Below are positions 1 through 9,292 of a stretch of 64,000 nucleotides of DNA, piece by piece. Location: NCBI GenBank assembly GCA_963717705.1, contig CAVQWT010000002.1:558001-622000 (forward strand), written 5' to 3'. How positions within the stretch are numbered: the first letter of the stretch is position 1; the number at the start of each line of letters is the position of its first letter. The notes under the pieces are model-generated. The model saw nothing but the letters and a program-made list of their open reading frames with translations. It had not been told where the DNA came from and did no database searches. A program made the translations under genes and the position numbers. The stretch comes from CAVQWT01 sp963717705 (GTDB lineage: Bacteria; Pseudomonadota; Gammaproteobacteria; Burkholderiales; Casimicrobiaceae).

Positions 1-711
1 CGCCGCCAATTGATCGACGAAAAGCGCCAGCGGATCGTCCCCGCCGGTCGGCGCAAGCGCCGGCAACGACGCCAGTTCCATCCGTGCCGCACCCAGATTC
101 CGCTCGACCGCGTCGTCGTCACGCAATTCGAGCGCAAGCCGGGCGCGATGCAGCCTCGCGAGCACGCGGGCGCGGCTGGCCGGAAGCGTCTCGTCGACGG
201 CGCGTTCGAATGCGGCCCGGGCGCCCCCGACGTCGCCACGCGATCGCGCGCGCAGCGCCTCGTCCAGACCGGCGGCGGCCGCGATCTCGCGTTCCGCCTG
301 CAATGCCTCCTGCGCGGGAAGCGCGGCCGGCGCGCCCGGTTCCAGGACGACGCCGCGCAGCGTGCAGTCCGGATCGTCGCGGTCGGGCACGGGGAGCCGG
401 ACCAGGGGTGCGCCCGTCGTCGCCTCGACGGCTGTCGCTGGCCCCGCACCGCCGTCGGGACTCGCCGGCAGCTGCAGCAGCACGGCATCGCCGAGCCGCA
501 GATACGCGGGGCCGGCTGGCGCACGCGACACCGCCGGGTCGCCCGGTCGCAGGCGCAGCAGCATCGCCGGCCTCGAGAGAGCGTAGGCACAGGCGCGTCC
601 GCCGGCGGTCCCGGCGACGGCCGTTGCAGGCTGCGCCTCCCACCCGGCACCGACGGCGGCGCCCGCGGCAGCGAGGCCGCCCAGGACCGCGAGCCTCCGT
701 GCCATGCGCAT
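1..711 (-). CDS. Exported helical/TPR-like protein, partial (runs off left edge)
   Basis: Open reading frame of 237 codons with no stop before the window edge, so the C-terminus is missing. The start is ATG at 711, with a second ATG at 705. The N-terminus (MRMARRLAVLGGLAAAGAAV) looks like a signal peptide: two Arg followed by a hydrophobic Ala/Gly/Leu stretch. Residues of about 150-235 are Ala/Arg/Glu-rich amphipathic helices with the spacing of tetratricopeptide repeats. An exported protein with TPR-type helices ahead of a larger C-terminal domain is the likely form, but that domain is outside the window and I cannot name the family. It is divergent from the small polyproline protein at 866. 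Confidence 0.6.
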   Translation of the reverse strand, partial: MRMARRLAVLGGLAAAGAAVGAGWEAQPATAVAGTAGGRACAYALSRPAMLLRLRPGDPAVSRAPAGPAYLRLGDAVLLQLPASPDGGAGPATAVEATTGAPLVRLPVPDRDDPDCTLRGVVLEPGAPAALPAQEALQAEREIAAAAGLDEALRARSRGDVGGARAAFERAVDETLPASRARVLARLHRARLALELRDDDAVERNLGAARMELASLPALAPTGGDDPLALFVDQLAA

Positions 712-784
712 CGACTTTACGACGCGGCCCCGGCCGGCGTTCCCGGACGTGCGGCTTCCCCATGCCTCGCGGCCACGCGCCCTA

Positions 785-813
785 TTGTCGTCGTGCGCAG
801 GTCGTGCACAATA
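785..813 (+). promoter_or_regulatory. Candidate sigma-70 promoter for the polyproline protein gene
   Basis: TTGTCG at 785-790 and ACAATA at 808-813 are separated by 17 bases. They lie in the divergent gap about 52 bases upstream of the ATG at 866. Identified by eye only; no start site is known. Confidence 0.4.
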
Positions 814-865
814 GTTGCCGCCGGCGATGATCGGCCGGCGCCAGTCCAAGCCAAGGAGCGCAGCC

Positions 866-1231
866 ATGCCCGCACCTAAACCGAGGTCCAAGGCCACACC
901 GATCACCGTCACCGTCAAGTCGGGACTCGCTTCGCTCGGGATCAAGGGGCCACCCCCGCCTCCCCCGCCGTTCAAGCAGCCGGCCACGATCACGCTCACC
1001 GTGGCCGGCCTGAAGCTGGTCGTCACCGTGCCCGGCGATTCCGCATTGCCGGTGGAGATCGTGCCCAGCGGGCGTAGGCGGGTCGCGTTCAAGGGTGCCG
1101 GCATCAAGGGGCCGCCGCCCCCGCCGCCGCCGTTCAGGAAGAAGGTGGCGAAGAAGGCGGTGAAGAAAGGCGGGGGGAGGAGCGCCCCCAAGCTGATCAA
1201 GGGTCCGGTGCCCGTTCAGACCGATCACTGA
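866..1231 (+). CDS. Small basic protein with repeated IKG-polyproline motifs
   Basis: A 121-aa protein of no family I recognise. The start ATG at 866 is chosen because AAGGAG lies at 853-858; an in-frame ATG at 815 has no such site. The motif Ile-Lys-Gly-Pro7-Phe occurs twice (residues 26-36 and 80-90), and a degenerate third copy, IKGPVPV, ends the protein (111-117). Between the first two copies is a Val/Thr/Leu-rich segment that could form beta-strands (about 38-75). A Lys-rich tail (KKVAKKAVKKGGG) follows the second copy. There is no signal peptide or membrane segment. Two runs of seven prolines should require elongation factor P for translation. The gene is divergent from an exported TPR-like gene and is followed 31 bases later by thiS. 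The function is unknown. Confidence 0.75.
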   Translation: MPAPKPRSKATPITVTVKSGLASLGIKGPPPPPPPFKQPATITLTVAGLKLVVTVPGDSALPVEIVPSGRRRVAFKGAGIKGPPPPPPPFRKKVAKKAVKKGGGRSAPKLIKGPVPVQTDH

Positions 1232-1262
1232 AGAACGCGCGCGAGCCCGAGCGGACATCATC

Positions 1263-1472
1263 GTGACGTTCCATTGCGCCGTCAACGGCACCCCGCGTGC
1301 CTTCGACCCCCCGCCGGCCGACTTGGCCGCGCTGGTTCGCGCACTCGACCTCGAAGGCAAGCGCATCGCGGTCGAGCGCAACGGCGAGGTCGTGCCGCGC
1401 AGCCGCTGGGCCGACACCCCCGTCCTGCCAACCGACCGCCTCGAGATCATCGGGGCCGTCGGCGGGGGATAG
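1263..1472 (+). CDS. thiS: Sulfur carrier protein ThiS
   Basis: A 69-aa ubiquitin-fold sulfur carrier for the thiazole half of thiamin. The family signature is a C-terminal Gly-Gly, which is adenylated and converted to a thiocarboxylate; this protein ends in GAVGGG. The start is GTG at 1263, giving the usual family length. thiG begins 29 bases downstream, so the carrier and the synthase that uses it are very probably co-transcribed. No thiF, thiH or thiO is nearby, so the activating and glycine-oxidising partners must be encoded elsewhere. Confidence 0.93.
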   Translation: MTFHCAVNGTPRAFDPPPADLAALVRALDLEGKRIAVERNGEVVPRSRWADTPVLPTDRLEIIGAVGGG

Positions 1473-1501
1473 GCGCCCCGGGGAGGGGTAAAATCCTCCC
1501 C

Positions 1502-2326
1502 ATGAACGCCCCGCACCCCATTTTTCCCGCCGCCGGCACCGCCACCGGCGACCCGCTGGCCATCGGCCGCCGCTCGTTTGGTTCGCGGCTCCTCGTCGGC
1601 ACCGGCAAGTACCGGGACTTCGCGCAGACCCGCCTGGCGCTCGACGCCAGCGGCGCCGAGATCGTCACCGTCGCAATCCGGCGCACCAACATCGGCCAGG
1701 ACGCCGGCGCGCCGTCGCTGCTCGACGCGGTGCCGCCGACGGCATTCACGTACCTGCCCAACACCGCCGGCTGCTACAGCGCCGACGACGCGGTCCGCAC
1801 GCTGCGCCTGGCGCGCGAGCTGCTCGACGGCCACACGCTGGTCAAGCTCGAGGTGCTGGGCGATCCGCACACGCTCTTCCCCAACGTGCGCGAAACGCTG
1901 AAGGCGGCGGAAACGCTGGTCGGCGACGGCTTCGAGGTGATGGTCTACACGTCGGACGACCCGATCGTCGCGCGCGATCTCGAGTCGATCGGCTGCGTCG
2001 CGATCATGCCGCTCGCGTCGCTGATCGGCTCGGGGATGGGCATCCTGAATCCGTGGAACCTGAAGCTCATCCTCGACCAGGCGAAGGTGCCGGTCATCGT
2101 CGACGCGGGGGTGGGCACCGCGTCCGACGCGGCGATCGCGATGGAGCTCGGCTGCGCCGGCGTGCTGATGAACACGGCGATCGCGCTGGCGCAGGATCCG
2201 GTGCGGATGGCGCGCGCGATGAAGCTCGGCGTCGAGGCCGGCCGGGAGGCGTTTCTCGCGGGCCGGATGCCGAGGAAACTCTACAGCGCGAGTCCCAGCT
2301 CGCCGACGTCCGGACTCATTTCGTGA
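1502..2326 (+). CDS. thiG: Thiazole synthase ThiG
   Basis: A 274-aa (beta/alpha)8 enzyme that condenses 1-deoxy-D-xylulose 5-phosphate, dehydroglycine and the ThiS thiocarboxylate into the thiamin thiazole phosphate. Recognised from GTGKY near residue 36, the VAIRR segment near 57-61, and VKLEVLGD, which contains the Schiff-base lysine (Lys115 here). GIGSGMG- and NTAIA-type phosphate-binding loops follow. The ATG at 1502 is preceded by GGGGAGGGG and gives a normal family length. thiS-thiG with trmB close behind is a common betaproteobacterial arrangement. Confidence 0.96.
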   Translation: MNAPHPIFPAAGTATGDPLAIGRRSFGSRLLVGTGKYRDFAQTRLALDASGAEIVTVAIRRTNIGQDAGAPSLLDAVPPTAFTYLPNTAGCYSADDAVRTLRLARELLDGHTLVKLEVLGDPHTLFPNVRETLKAAETLVGDGFEVMVYTSDDPIVARDLESIGCVAIMPLASLIGSGMGILNPWNLKLILDQAKVPVIVDAGVGTASDAAIAMELGCAGVLMNTAIALAQDPVRMARAMKLGVEAGREAFLAGRMPRKLYSASPSSPTSGLIS

Positions 2327-2382
2327 CGCGGGCGTCGATACCACGCGGCCCCCGTGCCGGATCCTCCTCAACGTCCTTTCCC

Positions 2383-3088
2383 ATGAATCTGCCCATCTCC
2401 CTGCCCATGCCCCTCTCAACGTCCCTGCCCATGTCCTTCCGCGCGTCGCTCGGCGCCTCGCTCCTTGTCGCGCTGACGGCGTGGTGCGCGCCGTCGTGGG
2501 CGGCCCCGCCCACACCGGAGGACGTCACGAGGCTCTGCGGCGACGCCGACGGCCCGGCCGAATGCGGGCGGCGCATCGAGGCGATGCAGCTGCCGAGGCT
2601 GCCGGGAATCGCGGTCCGCGAAGGCGCCACGCTCAAGGTCAGCCTGTATCCGACGGGGAACGCGACGCTCACCGACGTCGACGCCGCCTCCGGCGTGCGC
2701 ACGTACGCACTGTGGGACTCGTTGAGCGAGATCAACGCCGTCGTCCTCTACGTCACCGACGGCGACAACGGCCGCTTCGTGCTGCTGCAGCGCGCGACCG
2801 GACGGCAGACCGAGCTGCCGGCCGAGCCTCGGGTGGCGCCCGATCGCCAGCGCATCGCCACCGCCGATTTCTGCCCGAAGCGGTGCGTCAACGAACTCGC
2901 CATCTGGCGCGTCACCCGCGACGGCGTGTTCAAGGACCAGTTCTGGGCGCCGAAGGACGCGTGGGACGACGCGGCGGTGTCGTGGAAAAGCCCCGAGACG
3001 CTTGGTCATCGAATACTCGCCGAAGGGCGGCCCGGCGGGGCAGAAGATGGAGCGTCGGCTCACGGATCCGGGCTGGAACCGCCCGTGA
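2383..3088 (+). CDS. Exported hypothetical protein, frameshifted near its C-terminus
   Basis: About 234 aa once one surplus base is removed. ATG at 2383 opens an N-terminus with several Met-Pro steps leading to a hydrophobic core and an Ala-x-Ala cleavage region (ALTAWCAPSWA), so the product should be periplasmic. Internal ATGs such as 2431 are alternative starts. The mature part contains two cysteine pairs (CGDADGPAEC and CPKRC) that could form disulfides. At 3001-3005 (CTTGG) there is one T too many. As written, the frame runs straight into trmB. With that T removed it continues as LVIEYSPKGGPAGQ and stops at TGA 3086-3088, overlapping the trmB GTG in a normal GTGA junction. Family and function are unknown. 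Confidence 0.6.
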
Positions 3089-3765
3089 CCGGCGGCGAGC
3101 TGCGCCGGCCGGTGCGCAGCTTCGTCCTCCGGCAGGGCCGGATGTCGCCGGCGCAGCACCGGGCCTACGACGAGCTGCTGCCGCGGTGGGGCCTCGCGTA
3201 CGCGCCGGCACCGCCCGATCTCGACGCGGTCTTCGGCCGCCGTGCGCCGCGGGTGCTGGAGATCGGCTGCGGCATGGGCGAGACGACCGCGGCGATCGCG
3301 GCGGCACGGCCCGACGTCGACTTCATCGGCGTCGAGGTGCATGCCCCGGGCGTCGGCAGCCTGCTGAAGCAGGTCGACGCGCTCGGACTGTCGAACCTCC
3401 GGGTCGTCCGCCACGACGCGGTCGAGGTGGTCGCCCACATGATTCCGGAAGCGTCGCTCGCCGGCATCCACGTGTTCTTTCCCGATCCGTGGCCGAAGAA
3501 GCGGCACCACAAGCGCCGGCTGCTGCAGCCGGCGTTCGTCGCGGCGCTCGCGGCGCGACTCGCTCCCGGCGGCTACCTGCACGCGGCGACCGACTGGGAG
3601 GAGTACGCGCTCGAGATGCTCGCGACCTTCGCCGCCGAGCCGCGGCTGGTCAACACCGTCGAAGGCTTCGCGCCGCGCCCCGACTACCGCCCGCAGACCA
3701 AGTTCGAGACCCGCGGCCTCAAGCTCGGACACGGCGTGTTCGACCTCGTGTTCCGGCGCCGCTGA
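3085..3765 (+). CDS. trmB: tRNA (guanine(46)-N7)-methyltransferase TrmB
   Basis: A 226-aa SAM-dependent methyltransferase that makes 7-methylguanosine at position 46 of the tRNA variable loop. Diagnostic motifs are EIGCGMGETT (SAM motif I) and FPDPWPKKRHHKRRL, the TrmB signature. The frame is open far upstream only because of a base insertion in the preceding gene. I take the start as GTG 3085: it overlaps the corrected stop of that gene and gives the usual family length. Confidence 0.93.
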   Translation: MTGGELRRPVRSFVLRQGRMSPAQHRAYDELLPRWGLAYAPAPPDLDAVFGRRAPRVLEIGCGMGETTAAIAAARPDVDFIGVEVHAPGVGSLLKQVDALGLSNLRVVRHDAVEVVAHMIPEASLAGIHVFFPDPWPKKRHHKRRLLQPAFVAALAARLAPGGYLHAATDWEEYALEMLATFAAEPRLVNTVEGFAPRPDYRPQTKFETRGLKLGHGVFDLVFRRR

Positions 3766-3789
3766 ACGGCGCGTCTCACCCAAGCCGGC

Positions 3790-3841
3790 GGGCGATCGAC
3801 GGCGCCCCGGTACGCGCCCGCGGCGCCGCCCTCGATCGCCC
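3790..3841. terminator. Long hairpin between convergent trmB and glycosyltransferase genes
   Basis: GGGCGATCGA (3790-3799) pairs with TCGATCGCCC (3832-3841), and CGGCGCC (3800-3806) with GGCGCCG (3822-3828). The hairpin fills the gap between two convergent genes, where a bidirectional terminator is expected. It has no T-tract, so the terminator role is inferred. Confidence 0.4.
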
Positions 3842-3859
3842 GAGCGCTGGCTCGGTTGC

Positions 3860-6800
3860 TCAGTCGAGCTCGAGCAGCCCCGCGAGTGCGCGCTTCGCCA
3901 CCGCGCGGGAGAAGTGGCGCTCGATGTTGGCGCGGCCGCCGGCGGCGAGCTTCCGCCACAGCGCCTCGTCGTCGTAGAGCCGCACGATCGCGTCGGCGAA
4001 CGCGGCGGCGTCGTCGGCGACCAGCACGTCCTCGCCCGGCGCGAGGAACATGCCCTCGACCGACGGCGCGGTCGCCACCACCGGCAGTCCGTAGCTCATC
4101 GCGAGGTTGACCTTGCCCTTGACGCCGGCGCCGTAGCGAAGCGGCGCGATCGACACACGGCAGCCCTCGAAGTACGGCGCGACGTCGGGCACCCAGCCGA
4201 CGACGGCGAGGTCGTCCGCGGCGAGCGCGCGGATCGTCTCCGGCACCTTGCTGCCGACGATGGTCGTCACCACGCCGGGCAGGCGCTTGCGCACAAGCGG
4301 CAGGATCTCCTTCGCGTACCACAGCACCGCGTCGGTGTTGGGCGGATGTTGAAAGCCGCCGATGAACACGATGCCGTGACGCTCGGCGAAGGGCTTGCCG
4401 TCGCCGCAGTACTCGTGGATGTTCGTCAGCACGTCGACGCGCGCGTCGGGGGCGAGCCCCGCGAGCAGCTCCTTCTCCACCGGGCTGACGACCAGCGTCG
4501 CGTCGGCCTTGCGGATCAGCGCGAGCTCGGCATCGCGCCTCGCCCTCGCCGTGGCCTTGCCCATCGCGCTGTCGGTGAGCTCGGCCAGCCTCTCCTCGCG
4601 CAGGAAATGCAGGTCGACGGTGTCGAACACGAACCGGGCCTGCGGCGCGAACGTGCGGATCGCCTCGATATGCGGCGCGGCGATGTAGTGCCGCGACACG
4701 ACGATGACGTCGAACTCGGCGCCGCGCTCGGCAAGCAGGTCGGTGACCGAGGCGATGTACGGGTGGAACAGCACCTCGACGCCGCGCCGCTGCAGGTCGG
4801 ACACGTAGGGCTCGCGGTGCTCGAGGTTGTCGGCGACGAAGCTCACCTTGCAGCGGAGCTCGATCATCAGCTCCAGCATCGCCTGCATCCGCACCGAGCC
4901 CGAATCCTGGTCGGGGGTGAGCATGCAGGCGTCGATCACCAGCACGCGCCGGAGCGCTCCCCGGTCGCGCTCGAGCTCCGGCCGGTCGCCGTTGGCGCGG
5001 TGCGCGGCGAGCTCGTGCACCCACTTCCGCGCGAACGTGGCCTGGTTGGCGACCTGGTGCCGCTTGACTCCGGCGGCGACGTCGGTCCCGGAGGTCTGGC
5101 CTTCGAAATGGACGACGGTCGCGCGCGGCTGGTAGATGACCTTGCGTCCCGCGGCGCGCACCGCGAAGGCGAGGTCGGTGTCCTCGTAGTAGGCGGGGAC
5201 GTAGCGCGCGTCGAAGCCGCCGAGCGACGCGAACAGCGCCGCCGGGACCGCGAGACAGGCGCCGGAGCAGTAATCGGCCTCGCGCAGGTAGTTGTATTCG
5301 GGTCGGGCCGGGTCGTCGCCGCGGCCGACGTTCCACGCGCTGCCGTCGCGCCAGACGATGCCGCCGGCTTCCTGCAGCCGGCCGTCCGGATAGACGAGCC
5401 GGGCGCCGACGAGTCCCGCGTCGGGCCGCAGGCGGAAGGCTTCGAGCAGCGCGTCGAGCCAGCCGGCGGTGACGATGGTGTCGTTGTTGAGGAAGACGAG
5501 CATTTCGCCGCGCGCCAGCGCCGCGGCGCGGTTGCAGGTCTGCAGGAAGCCCAGGTTCTCCGGGTTGCGCTCGATGCGCACGCCGGTGACCTCGGCGAGC
5601 GCCGGGGCCAGCGGCTCGGGCGACGCGTCGTCGGCGACGATGACCTCGTACAGCCCCGGCGGGGTGTGCGCGTGGATGCTCTTGAGACAGGTGTAGGACA
5701 GCAGCGGCTGGCCGAACGCCGGCACGATGATCGACACCTGCGGCCGCGCGGGCGGGGCCGGCGGCGTGAACACGAGCGGTGCGATCGCCGTTTCCTGCGC
5801 GTACGTCGTCGCCGCGACCGGATGGAAACCGCGGCCGCGCGCGAGCTTGCCGCGGATCCGGCGCGCCAGCGCGGCGGGGCCGTCGTTGCGCAGGATCGTC
5901 AGCGCCACCGATGCCTGGCGCGGCAGGTGGCGCGCCGAGCGCGCGCCGGCGCGCAGGCGCGTCGTCGTCACCTTGGCGCGATGCAGCGCGTGGCGCAGCG
6001 GCGCGGTCAGCCGCCACGTCGTCGACGACTCGAGTTCCGCGACCCGCGCCCGCGCCGCGTCGACGTCGTCGCCCTGCCTGCGCGCCCAGGCCTGCGCGGC
6101 GGCAATCTCGCGCTGCGCGGCGGCGAGCCGGCGCGAGAATTCGGCGCGGGTCTCCTTCAGCGACTCGAGTTGCCGCGAGGCCTCCGGCAGGCGCCGCTGC
6201 AGCTCCGCGCGCGCCTCGCCTTCACCGCACTCGACGCCGGCGGTGTAGAGCGCGTGCAGCGACATGGGTGCCGCAGCAACGGCGCCGTGGCCGGCGGGCG
6301 GCGGCGACAGGTGCCGCGACGGCAGCGCGATCGGCGCGGCGGCGGCGACCTCCCTGCGGGGTCCCGCGGCCGGCAGCGGCGCAAGGTAGCGCGCGCGATA
6401 AGCCGCCGGATCGGTGGCGCCGGTGGCGGCCGCCGGCAGCGGCGCCGACGCGCGCCGCGCGGCGGAGAAGGCCGCGCCGGCCGCCGTCGCGAGCGCGTCG
6501 TTCCACGCAGGCACCGGCGCGTCCCACGGCAGCAGCGTCGCCTGCGCGCGTCCGGCGAGGCGCTCGTCCAGCGCCCCCAGCGCCGACGCGACGATCGGCA
6601 ACCCCGCCGCCAGCGCCGCCGACAGCGTGTACGACCAGCTCTCCGGCACCTGCGCGGGGAAGAACAGCACGTCGGCGGCCTCGCGCGCCAGCGCCTCCGG
6701 CAGCACGCGCTCGTCGTACTCGCCGAGCACCGCGATGCCGGTGTCGTGCGGCAGCGGGCGCGATACGGCCCCGAGGACGCGGAACTCGAGCGGCAGGCCG

Positions 6801-7576
6801 CGCGCGCGCGCGTCGCGGGCACAGGCCGCGATGACGTCGAGTCCCTTTTCCGGCGTGATGCGGCCCACCGCCAGCACCCGCGCCGGCCGCGGCGGCACCG
6901 CGACGGGCCCCTCCGGCGGCGGCCAGATCTCGACCGCCAGGTCGGGGAAATGGCGCGCCAGCCGCGTGGCGACGTCGCGCGTGGGAACGATGCGGCGCTG
7001 CGCCCCGGACAGCAGCCCCCGCATCGCCGCGCGCCAGCCGCGGATGTCGAGGCCCCAGGCTGCGGGTCTCGCCTCCAGGCACCGCGCGCAGCCGGCCTCG
7101 TCGGGCTCGCCGCAGTAGCGGCCGTCGGCGGCGTTGAGGTGGAACTGCGGGCAGATCGCGAGGTGATCGTGCAGCGTCACGTCGTACGGCAGCGCGGCCG
7201 CCGCCGGCAGGTCCAGCACCGCCTGCGGCAGCCGGTGCAGGTGGTGGTAGTGCAGCCTCGCGACGCCCAGCTCGCGCAGGAACCCCGCCAGCGCCGGCAG
7301 GTCCGCGGGCAGCGGGAACCAAGCCGCCGCAGCGTCGTCGCCGGCGGCGAGGCAGACGACGCCTTCGCCGGCGGGGGTGAGCGTCAGCACCTGGACGCGC
7401 GGCGCCAGCAGCGCCGCGAGGTCGCCGATGTGGCGCGAGACTCCGCCACGCCAGTCGTGGCTGATCATCACGACGAGTTCGCGGCCGTCGTCGCGGACGC
7501 GCTCCCAGCCGCCCTGTCGCCGGGCGTCCGCGGCAACGGCCGCGGGTCGGACGAAGGAAGGGGAGTCGTTGGCCAC
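3860..7576 (-). CDS. Three-domain glycosyltransferase (GT4 - coiled coil - GT2 - GT4)
   Basis: A 1238-aa cytoplasmic protein with no signal peptide. Residues about 30-350 form a GT4/GT-B domain (VGRITPEKGLDVI; then ADVLFFPAQVPESWSYTL as the acceptor/donor lobe). Residues about 455-530 are a coiled coil ending in the STTWRLTAPLR motif often seen in surface-polysaccharide transferases. Residues about 625-860 are a GT2/GT-A domain (VSIIVPAFGQP, VADDAS, FLNNDT, then EDTDLAFAVRAAG). Residues about 895-1235 are a second GT-B domain (FIGGFQHPPNTDAVLW, APLRYGAGVKGKVN). Three catalytic modules suggest stepwise building of one glycan. It is divergent from two other glycosyltransferases. The substrate is unknown, and no flippase, polymerase or sugar-nucleotide gene is nearby. 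TACAAT at 7633-7638 (minus strand) may be its -10. Confidence 0.9.
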   Translation of the reverse strand: MANDSPSFVRPAAVAADARRQGGWERVRDDGRELVVMISHDWRGGVSRHIGDLAALLAPRVQVLTLTPAGEGVVCLAAGDDAAAAWFPLPADLPALAGFLRELGVARLHYHHLHRLPQAVLDLPAAAALPYDVTLHDHLAICPQFHLNAADGRYCGEPDEAGCARCLEARPAAWGLDIRGWRAAMRGLLSGAQRRIVPTRDVATRLARHFPDLAVEIWPPPEGPVAVPPRPARVLAVGRITPEKGLDVIAACARDARARGLPLEFRVLGAVSRPLPHDTGIAVLGEYDERVLPEALAREAADVLFFPAQVPESWSYTLSAALAAGLPIVASALGALDERLAGRAQATLLPWDAPVPAWNDALATAAGAAFSAARRASAPLPAAATGATDPAAYRARYLAPLPAAGPRREVAAAAPIALPSRHLSPPPAGHGAVAAAPMSLHALYTAGVECGEGEARAELQRRLPEASRQLESLKETRAEFSRRLAAAQREIAAAQAWARRQGDDVDAARARVAELESSTTWRLTAPLRHALHRAKVTTTRLRAGARSARHLPRQASVALTILRNDGPAALARRIRGKLARGRGFHPVAATTYAQETAIAPLVFTPPAPPARPQVSIIVPAFGQPLLSYTCLKSIHAHTPPGLYEVIVADDASPEPLAPALAEVTGVRIERNPENLGFLQTCNRAAALARGEMLVFLNNDTIVTAGWLDALLEAFRLRPDAGLVGARLVYPDGRLQEAGGIVWRDGSAWNVGRGDDPARPEYNYLREADYCSGACLAVPAALFASLGGFDARYVPAYYEDTDLAFAVRAAGRKVIYQPRATVVHFEGQTSGTDVAAGVKRHQVANQATFARKWVHELAAHRANGDRPELERDRGALRRVLVIDACMLTPDQDSGSVRMQAMLELMIELRCKVSFVADNLEHREPYVSDLQRRGVEVLFHPYIASVTDLLAERGAEFDVIVVSRHYIAAPHIEAIRTFAPQARFVFDTVDLHFLREERLAELTDSAMGKATARARRDAELALIRKADATLVVSPVEKELLAGLAPDARVDVLTNIHEYCGDGKPFAERHGIVFIGGFQHPPNTDAVLWYAKEILPLVRKRLPGVVTTIVGSKVPETIRALAADDLAVVGWVPDVAPYFEGCRVSIAPLRYGAGVKGKVNLAMSYGLPVVATAPSVEGMFLAPGEDVLVADDAAAFADAIVRLYDDEALWRKLAAGGRANIERHFSRAVAKRALAGLLELD

Positions 7577-7755
7577 GGCTGAAAGGTGTTCCGGCCGGGC
7601 CGATCGCGTGCGCGGGCCGTCGCCGAACCGCGATTGTAGCCCGCGCGCCGTGCGCGGGCGGTCGCCTATACTTGACCCGCCAGCGCCGCCGCGCCGGGCG
7701 ATGGGGCGAGCGCGATCCCGGCCGCAATGCCCGTTCCCTTCCCGGCGCTCCCACG

Positions 7756-9292
7756 ATGCCGACCGCCCTCCCGCCCGCCGTGCTGCACCTGTCGTCCGCC
7801 GCCGGCGGCGGCGCCGACCGCTACGTCCGCGACCTCGCGCGCGGCAGCGACCGCCATCACTACCTGTGGCACGCCGGCGCCGGACTCGACGTCGTCGAGG
7901 ACCTCGCCGGGCATCGTTTCTTTCCGCTGGCGGAGACGTCGAGCCACGCCGCCGGCGACGCGCTGGTCCGCTTCGTCAACGGTGCGGGAATCGGCGTCAT
8001 CCACCTGCACGCGGTCGACGCCAACTGTCGCGCGCTGGTCCGGCGGCTGGTCGCGCTCACCGGCCTGCCGTTCGTCGCGACGCTGCACGATCTCGGGTTC
8101 CTCGCCGAACACGTCTTCGACGCCGACGGCATGCCGGCCGCCGAGGGTGAATGGACGCGTTCGGTGGCGGCGGTGCTCGGGTCCGCCGGGTCGGTGATCG
8201 CGCCGTCGGAGTTCATCGCGACGATGGTGCGGGCGCACCTTCCGGGCGTGCACGCGCAGGTCGTCGCGCCGGGGGTCGGTCCGGCAGCGCCGGTCCCCCA
8301 CGGCGCCGCCAGCGCCGCCGCCGGAGTACGCGGCGGATGCGCCAAAGCACGCGATCGCGGTCATCGGCGCGATCGGACCGCACAAGGGCAGCGCCCTGCT
8401 CGTCCCGCTGGCCGAGGCGCTGTCGGGGTCGAACCTCGGCCTCGTCGTGATCGGCTACACCGACGCGCAGCGCACGCCGGGCTGGGTCGTGCCCGCCCGG
8501 CTCTGGATCCACGGTGCGTACGAACAGGACGCGCTGCCGGGCTTGCTGGCGGCGTACCGGATCGAGGCGGTGCTGTTCCCGAACCGGCTGCCGGAAAGCT
8601 TCAGCTACACGCTGTCCGAGACCTGGGCCGCGGGGCTGCCGGCGATCGTCCCCGACGACGGCGCCCTCGGCGAGCGCGTCGCGCGGCACGGCGGCGGCTT
8701 CGCGCTGCCCGCGGGTTTTGCGGCGGCCGACGCCGCCCGGCTGCTGCGGCACCTCTTCGGCCCGACCGGGGACGCCGAGCGCCTCCGCGTACAATCGCGG
8801 CTGCACGACCCCGACCCCGATCGCGTCCCCTCGCTCGAAGCCATGAACCGCGCCGTCGACCTGCTCTACGCGCGCCTCGCTCCGCCCGCGCCCGCTCCAG
8901 CGGCCGGGGCAACCGGCACGGCGAACGCGGGGCACGGCGCGGATCCCGCCGCGGCCCTCGGGCCGCTGCTGGCCGCGAATCTCGACGGCTTCGCGTTCCG
9001 GCCCGAGCTGATGCGGCTGGCCGGCGAGCTTGCCGCGACGCGCGAGTCGCTCGCGGCGAAGGAGGTCGAGGTCGCGAACGCGCGCACCGACCTGGCCGCG
9101 GCGAAGCTGTGGGCGGAAAAGACCGCCGGCGACATCGCCGAGGTCCGCGCCTGGGCGACCAAGCTCGAGGCCGACGTCGTCACCCTCAACGCAGCGCTCG
9201 CACGCGAGCAGGACGCGAAGGCGCTGTTCCTGCGACTGCCGCTGCCGTTGCGCAATTTCCTGCTGAAGCTCGCGCGCCGTGCCCGCGGTTGA
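7756..9292 (+). CDS. Glycosyltransferase (GT4-like) with C-terminal coiled coil, frameshifted
   Basis: About 511 aa if one base is removed. The N-terminal part, from ATG 7756, has VLHLSSAAGGGADRYVRDLA and HLHAVDANCRALVRRL, as in GT-B transferases. The C-terminal part, in the next frame from about 8300, has IGAIGPHKGSALLVPLAEAL, LFPNRLPESFSYTLSETW and GLPAIVPDDGALGE, the donor-binding lobe. A coiled coil (about residues 395-480) and a basic end follow. The two halves join if the C5 run at 8295-8299 is read as C4. It is either a pseudogene or an assembly error. The stop overlaps the next glycosyltransferase by 14 bases. TATACT at 7667-7672 is a possible -10. Confidence 0.75.

Noticed and set aside
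10..879. Long plus-strand reading frame over the left edge
   Set aside because: Its composition is Arg/Ala/Gly shadow sequence. The minus-strand frame has a signal peptide and natural helices and is open to the edge.
866..1231. Reading the IKG-Pro7 protein as a low-complexity artefact
   Set aside because: It has a good ribosome site, a promoter-like element and non-proline segments of ordinary composition, and the two motif copies use different codons.
2053..3765. 570-residue fusion of ThiG end, exported protein and TrmB
   Set aside because: It arises from one surplus T near 3002; removing it restores separate genes with a normal overlap.
8295..8299. Programmed +1 frameshifting at CCC-C in the glycosyltransferase gene
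   Set aside because: Proline CCC-N is a known slippery type, but the five other shifts lack a common slippery site, so a shared mutational or assembly cause is simpler.
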